From: Anaeromyxobacter terrae
GTDB taxonomy: Bacteria; Myxococcota; Myxococcia; Myxococcales; Anaeromyxobacteraceae
Reading direction: 5' to 3'
NCBI RefSeq assembly: GCF_022690685.1
Contig: NZ_JALCYY010000015.1
Span: 39,163 to 103,162, forward strand
Length of the DNA stretch: 64,000 nt
Made by a program: the position numbers and the translations under genes. Shown piece by piece: positions 34,333 to 43,042 of the stretch. The notes beneath the pieces are model-generated. The model saw only the letters and a program-made list of their open reading frames with translations. It made no database searches and was not told the DNA's origin. Every line of letters begins with the position of its first letter. Position 1 is the stretch's first letter.

Positions 34333-35478
34333 ATGCCCCCCGTCCGCCGCCTCCGCATCGCCTTTGTCGCGGACACGTTCGACTCCGCCATCGCCGGCGG
34401 GGTCCGCTCGGCGCTGCGGTTCGTGGAGGCGCTCCGCGAGCGGCACGAGGTGACGGTCGTCGCCGCGGGCGCTCCCGGCGAGGGGATCGTCGCGCTGTCC
34501 GCGTTCTACCTGCCGCTCGTCGGCAGGATCATGCGGGAGAACGGCTTCGTCTTCGCGGTCCCCCGGCGCCGGACGCTCGAGGCGCTGTTCCGGCGCGTGG
34601 ACGTGGTCCACGTGCAGTTCCCCTTCTGGCTCGGGCTCCGCGCGGCCGGGATCGCGAACGCGGTGGGGACGCCGCTCGTGTCCGCCTTCCACGTGCAGCC
34701 CGAGAACCTGCTCTACAACATCGGCCTCCGCTCCCCGCGGCTCGTCGACTGGACGTACCGGCTGTTCCTGCGCCGGCTGTACGATCGCTCGGCGGCGGTG
34801 GTGTGTCCGAGCCGCTTCGCGCTCGAGGAGCTGCGCGCCCACGGGCTCCGGGCGCCCGCCGAGGTGATCTCGAACGGAATCCCGCCGGGCTTCGGGCCCG
34901 CGCCGCTCGAGCGGCACGAGCGCCACCGCGGGAAGCTCCTCGTCGTCGCCGCGGGCCGGCTCGCGCGCGAGAAGCGGCTCGACGTCACGATCGAGGGCGT
35001 GCGGCGCTCTCGCCACGCCGGCCGGATCCAGCTCGTCATCACCGGACGCGGGCCGGAGGAGGAGGCGCTCCGGCGCCGGGCAGCGACGCTCCCCGTCCCC
35101 GCCGAGGTCGGGTTCGTGAGCGAGGACGAGCTCCGTCGCCTCCTCGTCACCGCCGACCTCCTCGTCCACTCCTCGGAGGTGGAGCTGGAGGGGATGGCCG
35201 TCCTCGAGGCGCTGGCCTGCGGGACGCCCGCGCTCGTCGCCCGGGCCCCGTACAGCGCCGCCCGCCAGTTCGCCCTCTCGGAGGACTTCCTGTTCGAGCC
35301 GGGCGACGCCTCCGACCTGGCGCGCCGCCTCGACCTGCTCCTCGACGCGCCGGAGCGGCTGCGCGAGGCGCGCGCGCGGTGCCTCGCGCTCGCGGAAGCC
35401 TTCCGGTTCGAGGACTCGGTCCGCGAGCTCGAGGCGCTCTACCTGCGCGTGGCGCGCGGAAGCGCCGCGGCGGGCTGA
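34333..35478 (+). CDS. Glycosyltransferase family 4 protein
   Basis: 381 residues with a GT-B fold. The N-terminal lobe begins RIAFVADTFDSAIAGGVRSALRF and includes DVVHVQFPFWLGLRAAG. The C-terminal lobe starts LLVVAAGRLAREKRLD. The donor site is VHSSEVELEGMAVLEALACG, where GT4 enzymes keep the E-x7-E motif. It is a cytosolic, retaining sugar transferase, likely for a lipid-linked glycan. Its last 40 bp overlap the convergent RND gene tail to tail. Confidence 0.92.
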   Translation: MPPVRRLRIAFVADTFDSAIAGGVRSALRFVEALRERHEVTVVAAGAPGEGIVALSAFYLPLVGRIMRENGFVFAVPRRRTLEALFRRVDVVHVQFPFWLGLRAAGIANAVGTPLVSAFHVQPENLLYNIGLRSPRLVDWTYRLFLRRLYDRSAAVVCPSRFALEELRAHGLRAPAEVISNGIPPGFGPAPLERHERHRGKLLVVAAGRLAREKRLDVTIEGVRRSRHAGRIQLVITGRGPEEEALRRRAATLPVPAEVGFVSEDELRRLLVTADLLVHSSEVELEGMAVLEALACGTPALVARAPYSAARQFALSEDFLFEPGDASDLARRLDLLLDAPERLREARARCLALAEAFRFEDSVRELEALYLRVARGSAAAG

Positions 35479-37751
35479 TCGCGCTCGGCCCGAGGCCGCT
35501 CGCGCCGCGCGATCCAGAGCGCGGCCGGCAGCGCGCTGAAGTCCGCGAGCATCGCGAGCAGGAACGCCGCGGCCGTCACCACCCCGAACTGGCGGATGGG
35601 CGGGAAGGTCGAGAACGAGAGGCCGAGGAACCCGGCCGCGTTGATGAGCGTCGCGAACGCGATCGGCCGCCCCGACACGCGGAGCGCGTGGCGGAGCGCG
35701 CCATCGAGTCCCCCCTCGCCCTCGCCTTCGTGCAGGTGGTGGAAGAAGTGGATCTGGTCGTTCTCGGTCGTCCCGAGCACGGTGGTGGCGATGAGGATGG
35801 TCGCGACGTTGAGCGGCGTGCCGGTGAGCCGCATCCCCAGGAACGTGACGAGGATCGCGAAGACGGACGGGATCATCGCCATGAGCCGCGCCGAGGCGCT
35901 GCGGAACACGAACAGGAACACCACGAAGATGAGCGCGGCGGTGATGGCGAAGCTCTCGGCGAGCGTGGGCACGAGGCTCGCCCCGACCTTCGCCTGGAGC
36001 AGCGACTCTCCGACGATGCGCATCGACGCCCCCTCGAGGGCCGGCGTCCCGGCCGCGGCCCGCGCCCAGTCGGCGCGCAGCGCCGACTCGAGCGCCCGGA
36101 AGTCCCGCTCCTCGGTGCCGCGGAACACCACCGTGAGCTGCGCGTTCGAGAGGGAGCCCGCGTCGATGAACGCGCGGAGCTCCGGCTCGGAGAGCAGGAG
36201 CTGCTCGACGTCGCCGGCGAGCGCCGCGAACGCCTGCGGATCCGCGGGGAGCGTGTCGTCCCCCGTCGCGAGGTAGCGGCGCATCCGCAGGAACGTCGAG
36301 GGGCCGACGACCGAGGTGACGTCCGGCTCGCGCTCGACCGCCGCCGCGAAACGGTCGACGGCGTGCAGCACCTCGGGGTCCGTGATCGCGCCGCGGGTGC
36401 GCACCCACACCCGCGCGACGTTCAGCCCGCCGACGTGGTCGCGGTAGTAGACGATGTCCCGGTGGATCGGGAGCGAGGAGTCCACGTAGTCGAGGGAGTC
36501 CACGCCCACCTTCATCGGCGGGAGCCGCCCCGGCACGCCGGCGATCGCCACGAGCCCCACCGCCGCGAGCACGAGCGCTCCCGGGACGAGCACCCATCGC
36601 AGCCGCCAGGTGAAGGTCGGGACCGCCGCAGCGAGCCGATCGTAGAGCCGGGTGCGCACCGGGACGGCGCGGCCGGTGGGCGTCCGGAGCGCCTTCTGGA
36701 GCGCGGGGAAGAGGGTGAACACCGTCACCCACGAGAGCGCGAGCCCGGCGGCGGTCCACAGGCCCATCTCGCGGATGGGTCGGATCCTCGAGACGGAGAG
36801 CGCGGCGAACCCGAGCACGGCCGCGAGCGTCGAGGCGGTGACGGGGAGGAACTTGTTCGCGAGGGCGAAGACCTGGTGCGCGTCGACGTCGGCGCCCTCG
36901 GGCTGATCGACGAACCGCGACTGCACGTAGACGAGGTTCGCGAGCGTCGTCACCATCACCGTGAGCGGGACGAGCGCCGAGACCACCGTGAACGTGAACC
37001 CGAGGAGCCTCCCCGCCGCGACGCCGAGGGCGACGGCGGTGCCGAGGGCGACGACGATGGCGACGAGCGTCCGCCAGGAGCGGTACAGGAACAGCACGAG
37101 CGCGACGACGAAGAGGCCGAACACCGGGAACCACCGGACCGACGCCTCGCGCGACGCCCGCTCGATCCAGGCCTCCACGTAAGGCGCGCCGACCCGGCGG
37201 ACGCCGCGCACCGCGTCGTGCGGCGCGCGGGCGATGGCGGCGTCCAGCGCGGCGAGGAGCGCGTCGCGCCGGGCCGGATCGCTCGCGTCGAGCGCGACGG
37301 CCATCCCCTGGAAGCGATCGCCCACGAGCCCCTGGCGGCGGAAGAACGAGGTCCCGGTCGCGAAGGCGCGGAACGCCGCTGCGCCCTCCCGGGTCGGGGC
37401 GAAGCCGGGATGGGCGCGGCGGTAGACGTCGAGCGCCGAGTACGGCGACACCCCGGGGATCGCGCGGAGCGCGGCCTCGAGCGCCTCGGTCTCAGCGAGC
37501 ACCTCCGGCCGCCAGGGGTCGTCCGCCTCCAGGAGCAGGATCACGATGGGGCGCTCGGGGAAGATCGCCTCGAAGTCTCGCGTCGCGACGTAGTCGGGAT
37601 CCGAGGGAACGATGAGCCCGGAGATGCCGGCGTCCGATCGGATCCCGACCGCCAGCGCGACCGCCGCGACGAGCAGGAGCGCGTACGCCGCGAGGATCGG
37701 CGCGCGCAGCGCGACGATCCGGCTGAACGCCCGGAGCAGCCGTGGGCTCAT
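35439..37751 (-). CDS. RND/MMPL-family membrane transporter
   Basis: 770 residues from the ATG at 37751. Two repeats each hold a helix, a large periplasmic loop and five more helices. Characteristic lines are LGVAAGRLLGFTFTVVSALVPLTVMVTTLANLV in part (first repeat) and NVATILIATTVLGTTENDQIHFFHHL (second). This is the MMPL/SSD-type RND architecture of proteins that export lipids or hopanoid-like molecules. No membrane-fusion or outer-membrane partner is adjacent. The stop codon lies inside the 3' end of the convergent glycosyltransferase gene. Confidence 0.92.
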   Translation of the reverse strand: MSPRLLRAFSRIVALRAPILAAYALLLVAAVALAVGIRSDAGISGLIVPSDPDYVATRDFEAIFPERPIVILLLEADDPWRPEVLAETEALEAALRAIPGVSPYSALDVYRRAHPGFAPTREGAAAFRAFATGTSFFRRQGLVGDRFQGMAVALDASDPARRDALLAALDAAIARAPHDAVRGVRRVGAPYVEAWIERASREASVRWFPVFGLFVVALVLFLYRSWRTLVAIVVALGTAVALGVAAGRLLGFTFTVVSALVPLTVMVTTLANLVYVQSRFVDQPEGADVDAHQVFALANKFLPVTASTLAAVLGFAALSVSRIRPIREMGLWTAAGLALSWVTVFTLFPALQKALRTPTGRAVPVRTRLYDRLAAAVPTFTWRLRWVLVPGALVLAAVGLVAIAGVPGRLPPMKVGVDSLDYVDSSLPIHRDIVYYRDHVGGLNVARVWVRTRGAITDPEVLHAVDRFAAAVEREPDVTSVVGPSTFLRMRRYLATGDDTLPADPQAFAALAGDVEQLLLSEPELRAFIDAGSLSNAQLTVVFRGTEERDFRALESALRADWARAAAGTPALEGASMRIVGESLLQAKVGASLVPTLAESFAITAALIFVVFLFVFRSASARLMAMIPSVFAILVTFLGMRLTGTPLNVATILIATTVLGTTENDQIHFFHHLHEGEGEGGLDGALRHALRVSGRPIAFATLINAAGFLGLSFSTFPPIRQFGVVTAAAFLLAMLADFSALPAALWIARRERPRAERDQPAAALPRATRR

Positions 37752-37890
37752 CGCCTCGCCGCCACCTGGAGTGAACGCCTGGTCAGCCGGACGACCTGGC
37801 ACATGTTCCTTCCATAGCGGACCCGGACGGAACGACCGAGGATACTCTTGGGCCCCGGCTCGCCCCGTGCAGGTGCGCTAGGTTCACGGC

Positions 37891-38748
37891 GTGAGCTTCG
37901 GACGTCACGGGTACCTGGCGGCTGCGCTCGCGGCCTCCGTCGCCGGCGCGACCGCGCTGGCGGCGGCGCCTGCGCCGGTGATCGTCGTCTGCGCGCCAGG
38001 GTCGCCCGGGACGACCGAGGAGGCGCGGGGCGCGATGGACGCCTTCGCCGCCGCGCTCGCCGCGAAGGCGGGGCTCCCGGCCGGCGGGCTCGGCGCGACG
38101 TACACGCCGACCGAGGACGGCGGGATCGCGCGCCTGCGCGCCGGCGACGCCGCGGCGGCGATCGTGTCCCTGCCGTTCTTCCTGAAGCACGAGAAGGCGC
38201 TCGCGCTCCGGGCCGAGCTCCAGCCGGTCCCGCAGGGCGGAGCGGGGCTCGAGCGCTGGAGCCTGGTGGTCAAGAAGGGGCGGGGCGCGACCCCCGCGGC
38301 CCTCGACGGCTTCACCATCCTGTCCGCCGCCGGGTTCTCGCCGGGGTTCGTGAGCGGACCGGCGCTCGGCGCCTGGGGCCGGCTGCCCGCGAGCGTGCGG
38401 ATCGTGCAGTCGGCCGCGGTGCTGTCGGCGCTGCGGCGCGCGGCGGCGGGAGAGCCCGTCGCCGTCCTCCTCGACGGCACCCAGGCTGCGGCGCTCCCGA
38501 GCCTCCCGCTCGCGTCGGAGCTGGAGGTCATCGCACGCTCTCCCCCGCTGCCGGTGGGGATCGTCGCCACGGCGGACAGGCGCATGCCGCCGGCGCGCTG
38601 GGCGAAGGTCCGCGCCGCGCTCCAGGCGCTCGCGGCGGATCCCGCGGGCGCGGAGGCGCTCGCCGGGATCCGGATGTCGCGCTTCGAGGCGCTCGACGCG
38701 AAGGCGCTCTCCGCCGCGCGACAGGCGTACGCGGAGGCAGGCCGGTGA
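37891..38748 (+). CDS. PhnD-like periplasmic substrate-binding protein
   Basis: 285 residues from a GTG. The signal peptide (about 1-25) ends ALAAAPA. The mature part begins PVIVVCAPGSPGTTEEARGAMDAF, has ARLRAGDAAAAIVSLPFFLKH, and a second lobe ILSAAGFSPGFVSGPALG, as in PhnD/SsuA_3 binding proteins of ABC phosphonate-type systems. No permease or ATPase follows. Instead two envelope genes are coupled to it by GTGA overlaps, so it may not be a classical transporter component. Confidence 0.8.
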   Translation: MSFGRHGYLAAALAASVAGATALAAAPAPVIVVCAPGSPGTTEEARGAMDAFAAALAAKAGLPAGGLGATYTPTEDGGIARLRAGDAAAAIVSLPFFLKHEKALALRAELQPVPQGGAGLERWSLVVKKGRGATPAALDGFTILSAAGFSPGFVSGPALGAWGRLPASVRIVQSAAVLSALRRAAAGEPVAVLLDGTQAAALPSLPLASELEVIARSPPLPVGIVATADRRMPPARWAKVRAALQALAADPAGAEALAGIRMSRFEALDAKALSAARQAYAEAGR

Positions 38749-39407
38749 GGAGGGGCGGCGCGTCCGGCACCCTCGCCCTCGCGCTGGCGGGAGCGCTCGG
38801 CGCGGCCGCCCCCGCCGTCGCGGAGGCGGCTGCCGCGGGGCGTGACGCCGACGAGCCCCTCGGAGAGCACGACGGATCGCGCCACGCGCTCGCCGTCGGA
38901 CCTCACGCGACCACCTTCTTCAGCGAGGAAGGGAGCCAGTACACCTTCCTCTCCGGGAGCGTCGGCTACCTCGGGTCGCTCGGGGCCCGCGGCCCGTTCG
39001 TCCACGTGTTCGCGCTCCTCCCGCTCCAGGCGCGCCAGGACGGCCGCGTGTACGCGACCGGCGACTACTACCGGCGCCGGTCCGGGGGAGACCTCCTCCT
39101 CGGCTGGCAGTGGCGCTGGTCGGTGCGCCCCGATCTCGAGGCGGAGGCCGGCCCCGGGCTGCACGGGACCCTGGTCTACCTCCCGGGCAAGCCCGGCTAC
39201 CGCGACTTCTCCGCCCTGCCGCTCGGCGTCGGCGGAGGAGCGGTCCTGCGGTGGAGACGGGGCGACCACGGCTTCTCGCAGCCCATCACGATCGGCGCGT
39301 ACTGCGCCGCGGCGTACGACCTGTACGACCCGCTACGAGCGGACGACCTGGCGCATGGCTTCACGTTCAGTACAGGGTTCGTCCTCGGCCTGGGGGTCTC
39401 CCGGTGA
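38745..39407 (+). CDS. Exported outer-membrane-like beta protein
   Basis: 220 residues from the GTG at 38745, which overlaps the previous stop as GTGA. The signal peptide is rich in Ala (LALALAGALGAAAPAVAEA). The mature part alternates polar and aromatic residues (FLSGSVGYLGSLG, GGDLLLGWQWRWSVRPDLEAE, ITIGAYCAAAYDLYD), consistent with an eight-strand-type barrel. It was not assigned to a family. It is the middle gene of a three-gene coupled operon. Confidence 0.75.
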   Translation: MRRGGASGTLALALAGALGAAAPAVAEAAAAGRDADEPLGEHDGSRHALAVGPHATTFFSEEGSQYTFLSGSVGYLGSLGARGPFVHVFALLPLQARQDGRVYATGDYYRRRSGGDLLLGWQWRWSVRPDLEAEAGPGLHGTLVYLPGKPGYRDFSALPLGVGGGAVLRWRRGDHGFSQPITIGAYCAAAYDLYDPLRADDLAHGFTFSTGFVLGLGVSR

Positions 39408-40417
39408 CTCCGGCTGGCCGCTTCCGGTCCCGCTCGGCGGTGGCCCTGCTCGCCCTCGCCCTCGGCGCCTGCGGCCCGTACGCCGAGGTCGCGCAGAAGC
39501 TCGACGTCACCGCGCGTGTGGCCGGGGACACCTGGATCGCCGCCGTCGGGCCGGAGGTCCGGGTCCTCCTCGTGGGGACGCCCTCGAGCGACGGCTCGGC
39601 CCCGTTCGCGTTCACCTCGATGCAGATGCCGATCTCGAGCGGCACCTCGGCGATGACGCTCCAGGGGACGTGGACGGAGGTCGGGACCGACGGGATCGCG
39701 ACGCTGCGCGTCGAGCGGCAGTACACGCTCCCGGACGAGCGGTCCACGTCGCTCCTCAGCCGGCGCGGAGCGTGGCGCACGGACGAGCGGCGCACGATCC
39801 AGCTCAGGGTCACCCCGGACGGCGACCGGCTCGTCCTCGCCGGGGACGTCGCGCTCTCCGGGACGTACGCCGCGTTCGGCGGCGCGCTCGCCCGCCTCGG
39901 CACGGGGACGGCGCGCGACGCCGCCTGCGCGTTCCAGATCGCGAACCTCGGCATCCGCAGCTCCGAGGTCCGCATCATCGGGTTCGGCGGGCCCGGAATG
40001 ACCCAGTACCAGCGGGCCGAGACCTACGTCGGGACGGTCGCCGGGAGCCTGCGGGTGTCCCAGAGCGGCTTCACGCACAACACGACCACCATCCGTTACT
40101 CCGCGTTCGAGGATCTCGGCGGCGCCCGGGTGGACGGGCCGCAGGTCACCGACGCCAACTCGGGAGGCGACGGCCACATGTCGGGCGTGCTGACCTTCGC
40201 CCTCCAGCCGCTCTCGCCGGACGGCTCGGCCGCCACCCCCATCACCGGCACGATCGACTACGGCGGCGCCGGCAACCCCGCCGATGCGATCCAGATCTCG
40301 AACGGGACCGCCAGCGGAGGGGTCTACGTCGTCTCGATCCAGGGCGGCGGCACCGCACGGGTGAGCCCGGAGACGCCTCCGTCACCCTCCGTGGCCGAAT
40401 GCCTCGGTCTCCCGTGA
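39404..40417 (+). CDS. Lipoprotein, third gene of coupled operon
   Basis: 337 residues from the GTG at 39404, again overlapping the upstream stop by 4 bp (GTGA). The lipobox LALGACG places the modified Cys near residue 24. The rest is beta-rich, with GTWTEVGTDGIATLRVERQY and GVYVVSIQGGGTARV. No catalytic motif was recognised. Tight coupling implies that the binding protein, the barrel and this lipoprotein form one envelope unit. Confidence 0.78.
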   Translation: MTPAGRFRSRSAVALLALALGACGPYAEVAQKLDVTARVAGDTWIAAVGPEVRVLLVGTPSSDGSAPFAFTSMQMPISSGTSAMTLQGTWTEVGTDGIATLRVERQYTLPDERSTSLLSRRGAWRTDERRTIQLRVTPDGDRLVLAGDVALSGTYAAFGGALARLGTGTARDAACAFQIANLGIRSSEVRIIGFGGPGMTQYQRAETYVGTVAGSLRVSQSGFTHNTTTIRYSAFEDLGGARVDGPQVTDANSGGDGHMSGVLTFALQPLSPDGSAATPITGTIDYGGAGNPADAIQISNGTASGGVYVVSIQGGGTARVSPETPPSPSVAECLGLP

Positions 40418-40503
40418 GCCCTGGCGGTTTCCGCCGCAGCCCGTACATTTCCGACCGGCGCGCCGGATCGCGACGCGACGTGCTCGCCCTCGAGAGGTGA
40501 TCC

Positions 40504-41157
40504 ATGCGCAAGCTCTTCCTCGTCTCGGCGTTCCTGCTGGCGTGCGGCGGCAGCTCCAGCGACGGCGGCGGCGGCCTCTCCGGCACGATCGGCGGCCGCT
40601 CCTTCACTCCCCGCGAGGTGAGGGCGATCCCGGCCGGGACCGGCACGACGCCCTGCACGGTGCCGGTGCTCGGCGCCGTCGGCGTCAAGGCGCTCGCGAT
40701 CGACTTCGCGTCCTACGCCGACGCCTGCGGCGACTACGCGACGAGCCAGTGCAGGCTCCACGCTGATGCACAGAACGTCACCCTGCTCTTCGCGAAGCTC
40801 GATCCGTCGGGCGCGGAGCCCCCGCTGAAGGCCGGGACGTACACGGTGTACGGGAGCGCCACGACGGCCGTCCCGGACGGAACGGGCCTCCTCACGGTCG
40901 CGTTCGCCGAGTCCCTCGCGACGGGCGCAGCCCCGACCTGCGCGGGCACGCCGAGCCCTTCGGTGCAGGGAGGCACGCTCCGGCTCGACCAGGTCACCGG
41001 GTCGACCGTCACCGGACACGTGTCCCTCACCTTCCAGGACGGGAGCTCGCTCCAGGGCGACTTCTCGGCGCCGGTCTGCCCCGGGCAAGGTCCTGACATC
41101 TGCATGCTCGCGACCGCGCAGGCGCTCTGCACGATGCCCGCGGTCTGCGTGCCGTAG
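40504..41157 (+). CDS. Secreted lipoprotein, hypothetical
   Basis: 217 residues from the ATG at 40504 after GAGAGGTGA. A very short signal ends in the lipobox AFLLACGG, giving acylated Cys14 followed by a Ser/Gly linker. The domain is beta-rich with several Cys pairs (DACGDYATSQC, APTCAGTP, CPGQGPDICMLATAQALC). No family was recognised. It is the first gene after the three-gene operon, separated by 86 bp. Confidence 0.78.
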   Translation: MRKLFLVSAFLLACGGSSSDGGGGLSGTIGGRSFTPREVRAIPAGTGTTPCTVPVLGAVGVKALAIDFASYADACGDYATSQCRLHADAQNVTLLFAKLDPSGAEPPLKAGTYTVYGSATTAVPDGTGLLTVAFAESLATGAAPTCAGTPSPSVQGGTLRLDQVTGSTVTGHVSLTFQDGSSLQGDFSAPVCPGQGPDICMLATAQALCTMPAVCVP

Positions 41158-41294
41158 CGCTGCGCGCCCCTCGGCATCCCTCCCCCGGCCAGGACGAGCG
41201 CCTCGCGGGTCCGCGCGTCGAGCGTCGACGTGCAGGAACGAGGTGAACCCGAGCGGACCGGGGATTACGACAGGGGCGTGCCTCGGAGGAGCCC

Positions 41295-41648
41295 ATGTGC
41301 CGCAACATCCGCGTCCTCTACCACTTCGAGCCGCCCACGACGGCCGAGGAGGTCCGCGCCGCCGCCCTCCAGTACGTGCGGAAGGTGAGCGGTCTCCGGG
41401 AACCGTCGGCGGCAGACGCCGGGACGTTCGAGCGGGCCGTGATCGAGATCGCCTCGAGCACGGAGCGACTCCTCGGCTCGCTCCAGGCCCGCACGACCGT
41501 GAGGACCCGCGAGCACGAGCAGGAGAAGGCGCGCGCTCGCGGGGCGAAGCGCGAGGCTCGGGCTCGCGAGGCTCCGGCCCAGGGAGAGCACGCGGCCGAG
41601 GCGCGGGTCGCCGTCGCCGGGCTGGCCCGCCGCCGGCCCAGGCGATAA
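41295..41648 (+). CDS. DUF2277 family protein
   Basis: 117 residues. The N-terminal 72 residues are a clear DUF2277 match in memory: MCRNIRVLYHFEPPTTAEEV, then QYVRKVSGLREPS and ERAVIEIASSTERLLGSL. The family is small, cytosolic and of unknown function. This copy adds a 45-residue Arg/Ala/Glu-rich tail. It lies 9 bp upstream of the AlkZ-like gene on the same strand, so a shared transcript is likely. Confidence 0.92.
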   Translation: MCRNIRVLYHFEPPTTAEEVRAAALQYVRKVSGLREPSAADAGTFERAVIEIASSTERLLGSLQARTTVRTREHEQEKARARGAKREARAREAPAQGEHAAEARVAVAGLARRRPRR

Positions 41649-41657
41649 GACGTCGCC

Positions 41658-42893
41658 ATGCCCGCCTCCGCGCCCCGGCGCGCTCGCCCGGGCCCCTCGG
41701 CGACCGCGCTCACGCCGGCCGAGGCCCGGGCGTTCCTCGTCGGCCACCACGCCCTCGCGGCGCCCGAGCTGCCGCAGGGCCCCGCGGGAGTCCGCGCGCT
41801 CCTCGCGCGGCTCCGCTGCATCCAGCTCGATCCGCTCGATCCGCTCGGCACGAACGCCGACCTCGTGGCGCTCGCCCGCATGGACGGGATCGCCAAGGGC
41901 GACGTCTACCGCCACCTCCTGCCCGGCCACGCGTTCGAGCACTTCGCGAAGGAGCGCTGCCTGCTGCCGGCGAGCGCGTTTCCCTGGTACCGGGCCGAGC
42001 TCGCGATCGAGGCGCCGTGGTGGTCGCACGCCGAGCGGCTGCGCCGGCTTCCCGCCGGTGTGGTCGAGAAGGTGCTCGACGAGGTCCGCGAGCGCGGGCC
42101 GGTCGCCGCCGACGACCTCGCCGATCACGGGCGCGTCGAGCCGCTCGACTGGAGCGGCTGGCGCGGCACGCCGCGCGCCGCCAAGATGGCGCTCGAGGTG
42201 CTCCAGACGCGCTGCGAGGTCGTGGTCTCCGGGCGCGGTCCGAGCGGAAAGCTCTACGACGTGCCGGAGCGCGCCCTGCCGGCAGCGGCCCGCGCGCGCG
42301 TCCACCCGTCGGACCGGACCACGGAGGATCGCGTGGAGGCCTTCCGGCGCTGGGCGCTCCTCGAGCGCGTCGAGGCCGCCGGGCTCCTCTCCCGCGCCGG
42401 AGGCGCGACCTGGTCGATGCTCGATCCTGCCCGCCGGGCGGGGATCCCCGAGGCGCTCCTCGCGGAGGGCGCCATCGAGGAGGTCCACGTGCTGGGCTCG
42501 ACGCGCACGTACCTCGCTCCGCGCGGGTTCGCCGAACGCCGTCACCCGGCTCCCGACGGCAGGATCCGGCTCCTCGGCCCGCTCGACCCGCTCATCTGGG
42601 ATCGCGCCCTCGTCAGCGCGGCGTTCGGCTTCGAGTACAGCTGGGAGGTCTACCGGCCGGCCCACCTGCGCCGGTTCGGCTGGTACGTCTGCCCGCTCCT
42701 CCGCGGCGACGCGCTCGTCGGGCGGCTGGACGGCGCCCTCGCACGGGGCGCGCTCCGGATCCGCGCGGTCTGGGCGGAGCCCGGCGGCGAGCTCGACCGC
42801 GCCGCGCTGCTCGCGTGCCTCGAGCGCCACGCGGCCGCGTGCGGCGTGGACCGGGTGGTCCTGCCGCGGCGCATCCGCGTGAACCGCGGCTGA
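41658..42893 (+). CDS. AlkZ/YcaQ-like winged-helix DNA glycosylase family protein
   Basis: 411 residues. The family motif IQLDPLDPLGTNADLV supplies the Q-x-D catalytic pair of AlkZ/YcaQ. PWYRAELAIEAPWWSHAERL and tandem winged-helix segments (KVLDEVRERGPVAADDLADHG, KMALEVLQTRCEVVVSGR) follow, then the C-terminal beta-barrel (RIRLLGPLDPLIWDR). AlkZ enzymes unhook interstrand crosslinks, and YcaQ removes alkylated bases. The target here is unknown. Co-transcribed with the DUF2277 gene. Confidence 0.9.
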   Translation: MPASAPRRARPGPSATALTPAEARAFLVGHHALAAPELPQGPAGVRALLARLRCIQLDPLDPLGTNADLVALARMDGIAKGDVYRHLLPGHAFEHFAKERCLLPASAFPWYRAELAIEAPWWSHAERLRRLPAGVVEKVLDEVRERGPVAADDLADHGRVEPLDWSGWRGTPRAAKMALEVLQTRCEVVVSGRGPSGKLYDVPERALPAAARARVHPSDRTTEDRVEAFRRWALLERVEAAGLLSRAGGATWSMLDPARRAGIPEALLAEGAIEEVHVLGSTRTYLAPRGFAERRHPAPDGRIRLLGPLDPLIWDRALVSAAFGFEYSWEVYRPAHLRRFGWYVCPLLRGDALVGRLDGALARGALRIRAVWAEPGGELDRAALLACLERHAAACGVDRVVLPRRIRVNRG

Positions 42894-42937
42894 GGGCTCG
42901 CGCATCAGGGCGCTGATCGCTCGAGTCGACCCCGCTC

Positions 42938-42973
42938 ACCGCTCGCCCTTCACACGGGCTCAGGGCGAGCGGT
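42938..42973. terminator. Bidirectional terminator hairpin
   Basis: ACCGCTCGCCC and GGGCGAGCGGT pair perfectly over 11 bp around a 14-nt loop and are followed by CTTTGG. It lies between the convergent AlkZ-like and L,D-transpeptidase genes. Confidence 0.75.
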
Positions 42974-43042
42974 CTTTGGTCCGCCCGGCCGCTCATCGTC
43001 GCAGCACGAGCCGGGGAAGATCGACGCAAGCGGCCACGGCCC

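Noticed and set aside
34126..37134. Thousand-codon frames overlapping the glycosyltransferase and RND genes
   Set aside because: They are off-frame or antisense readings of the recognised genes; the translation is low complexity with no start context.
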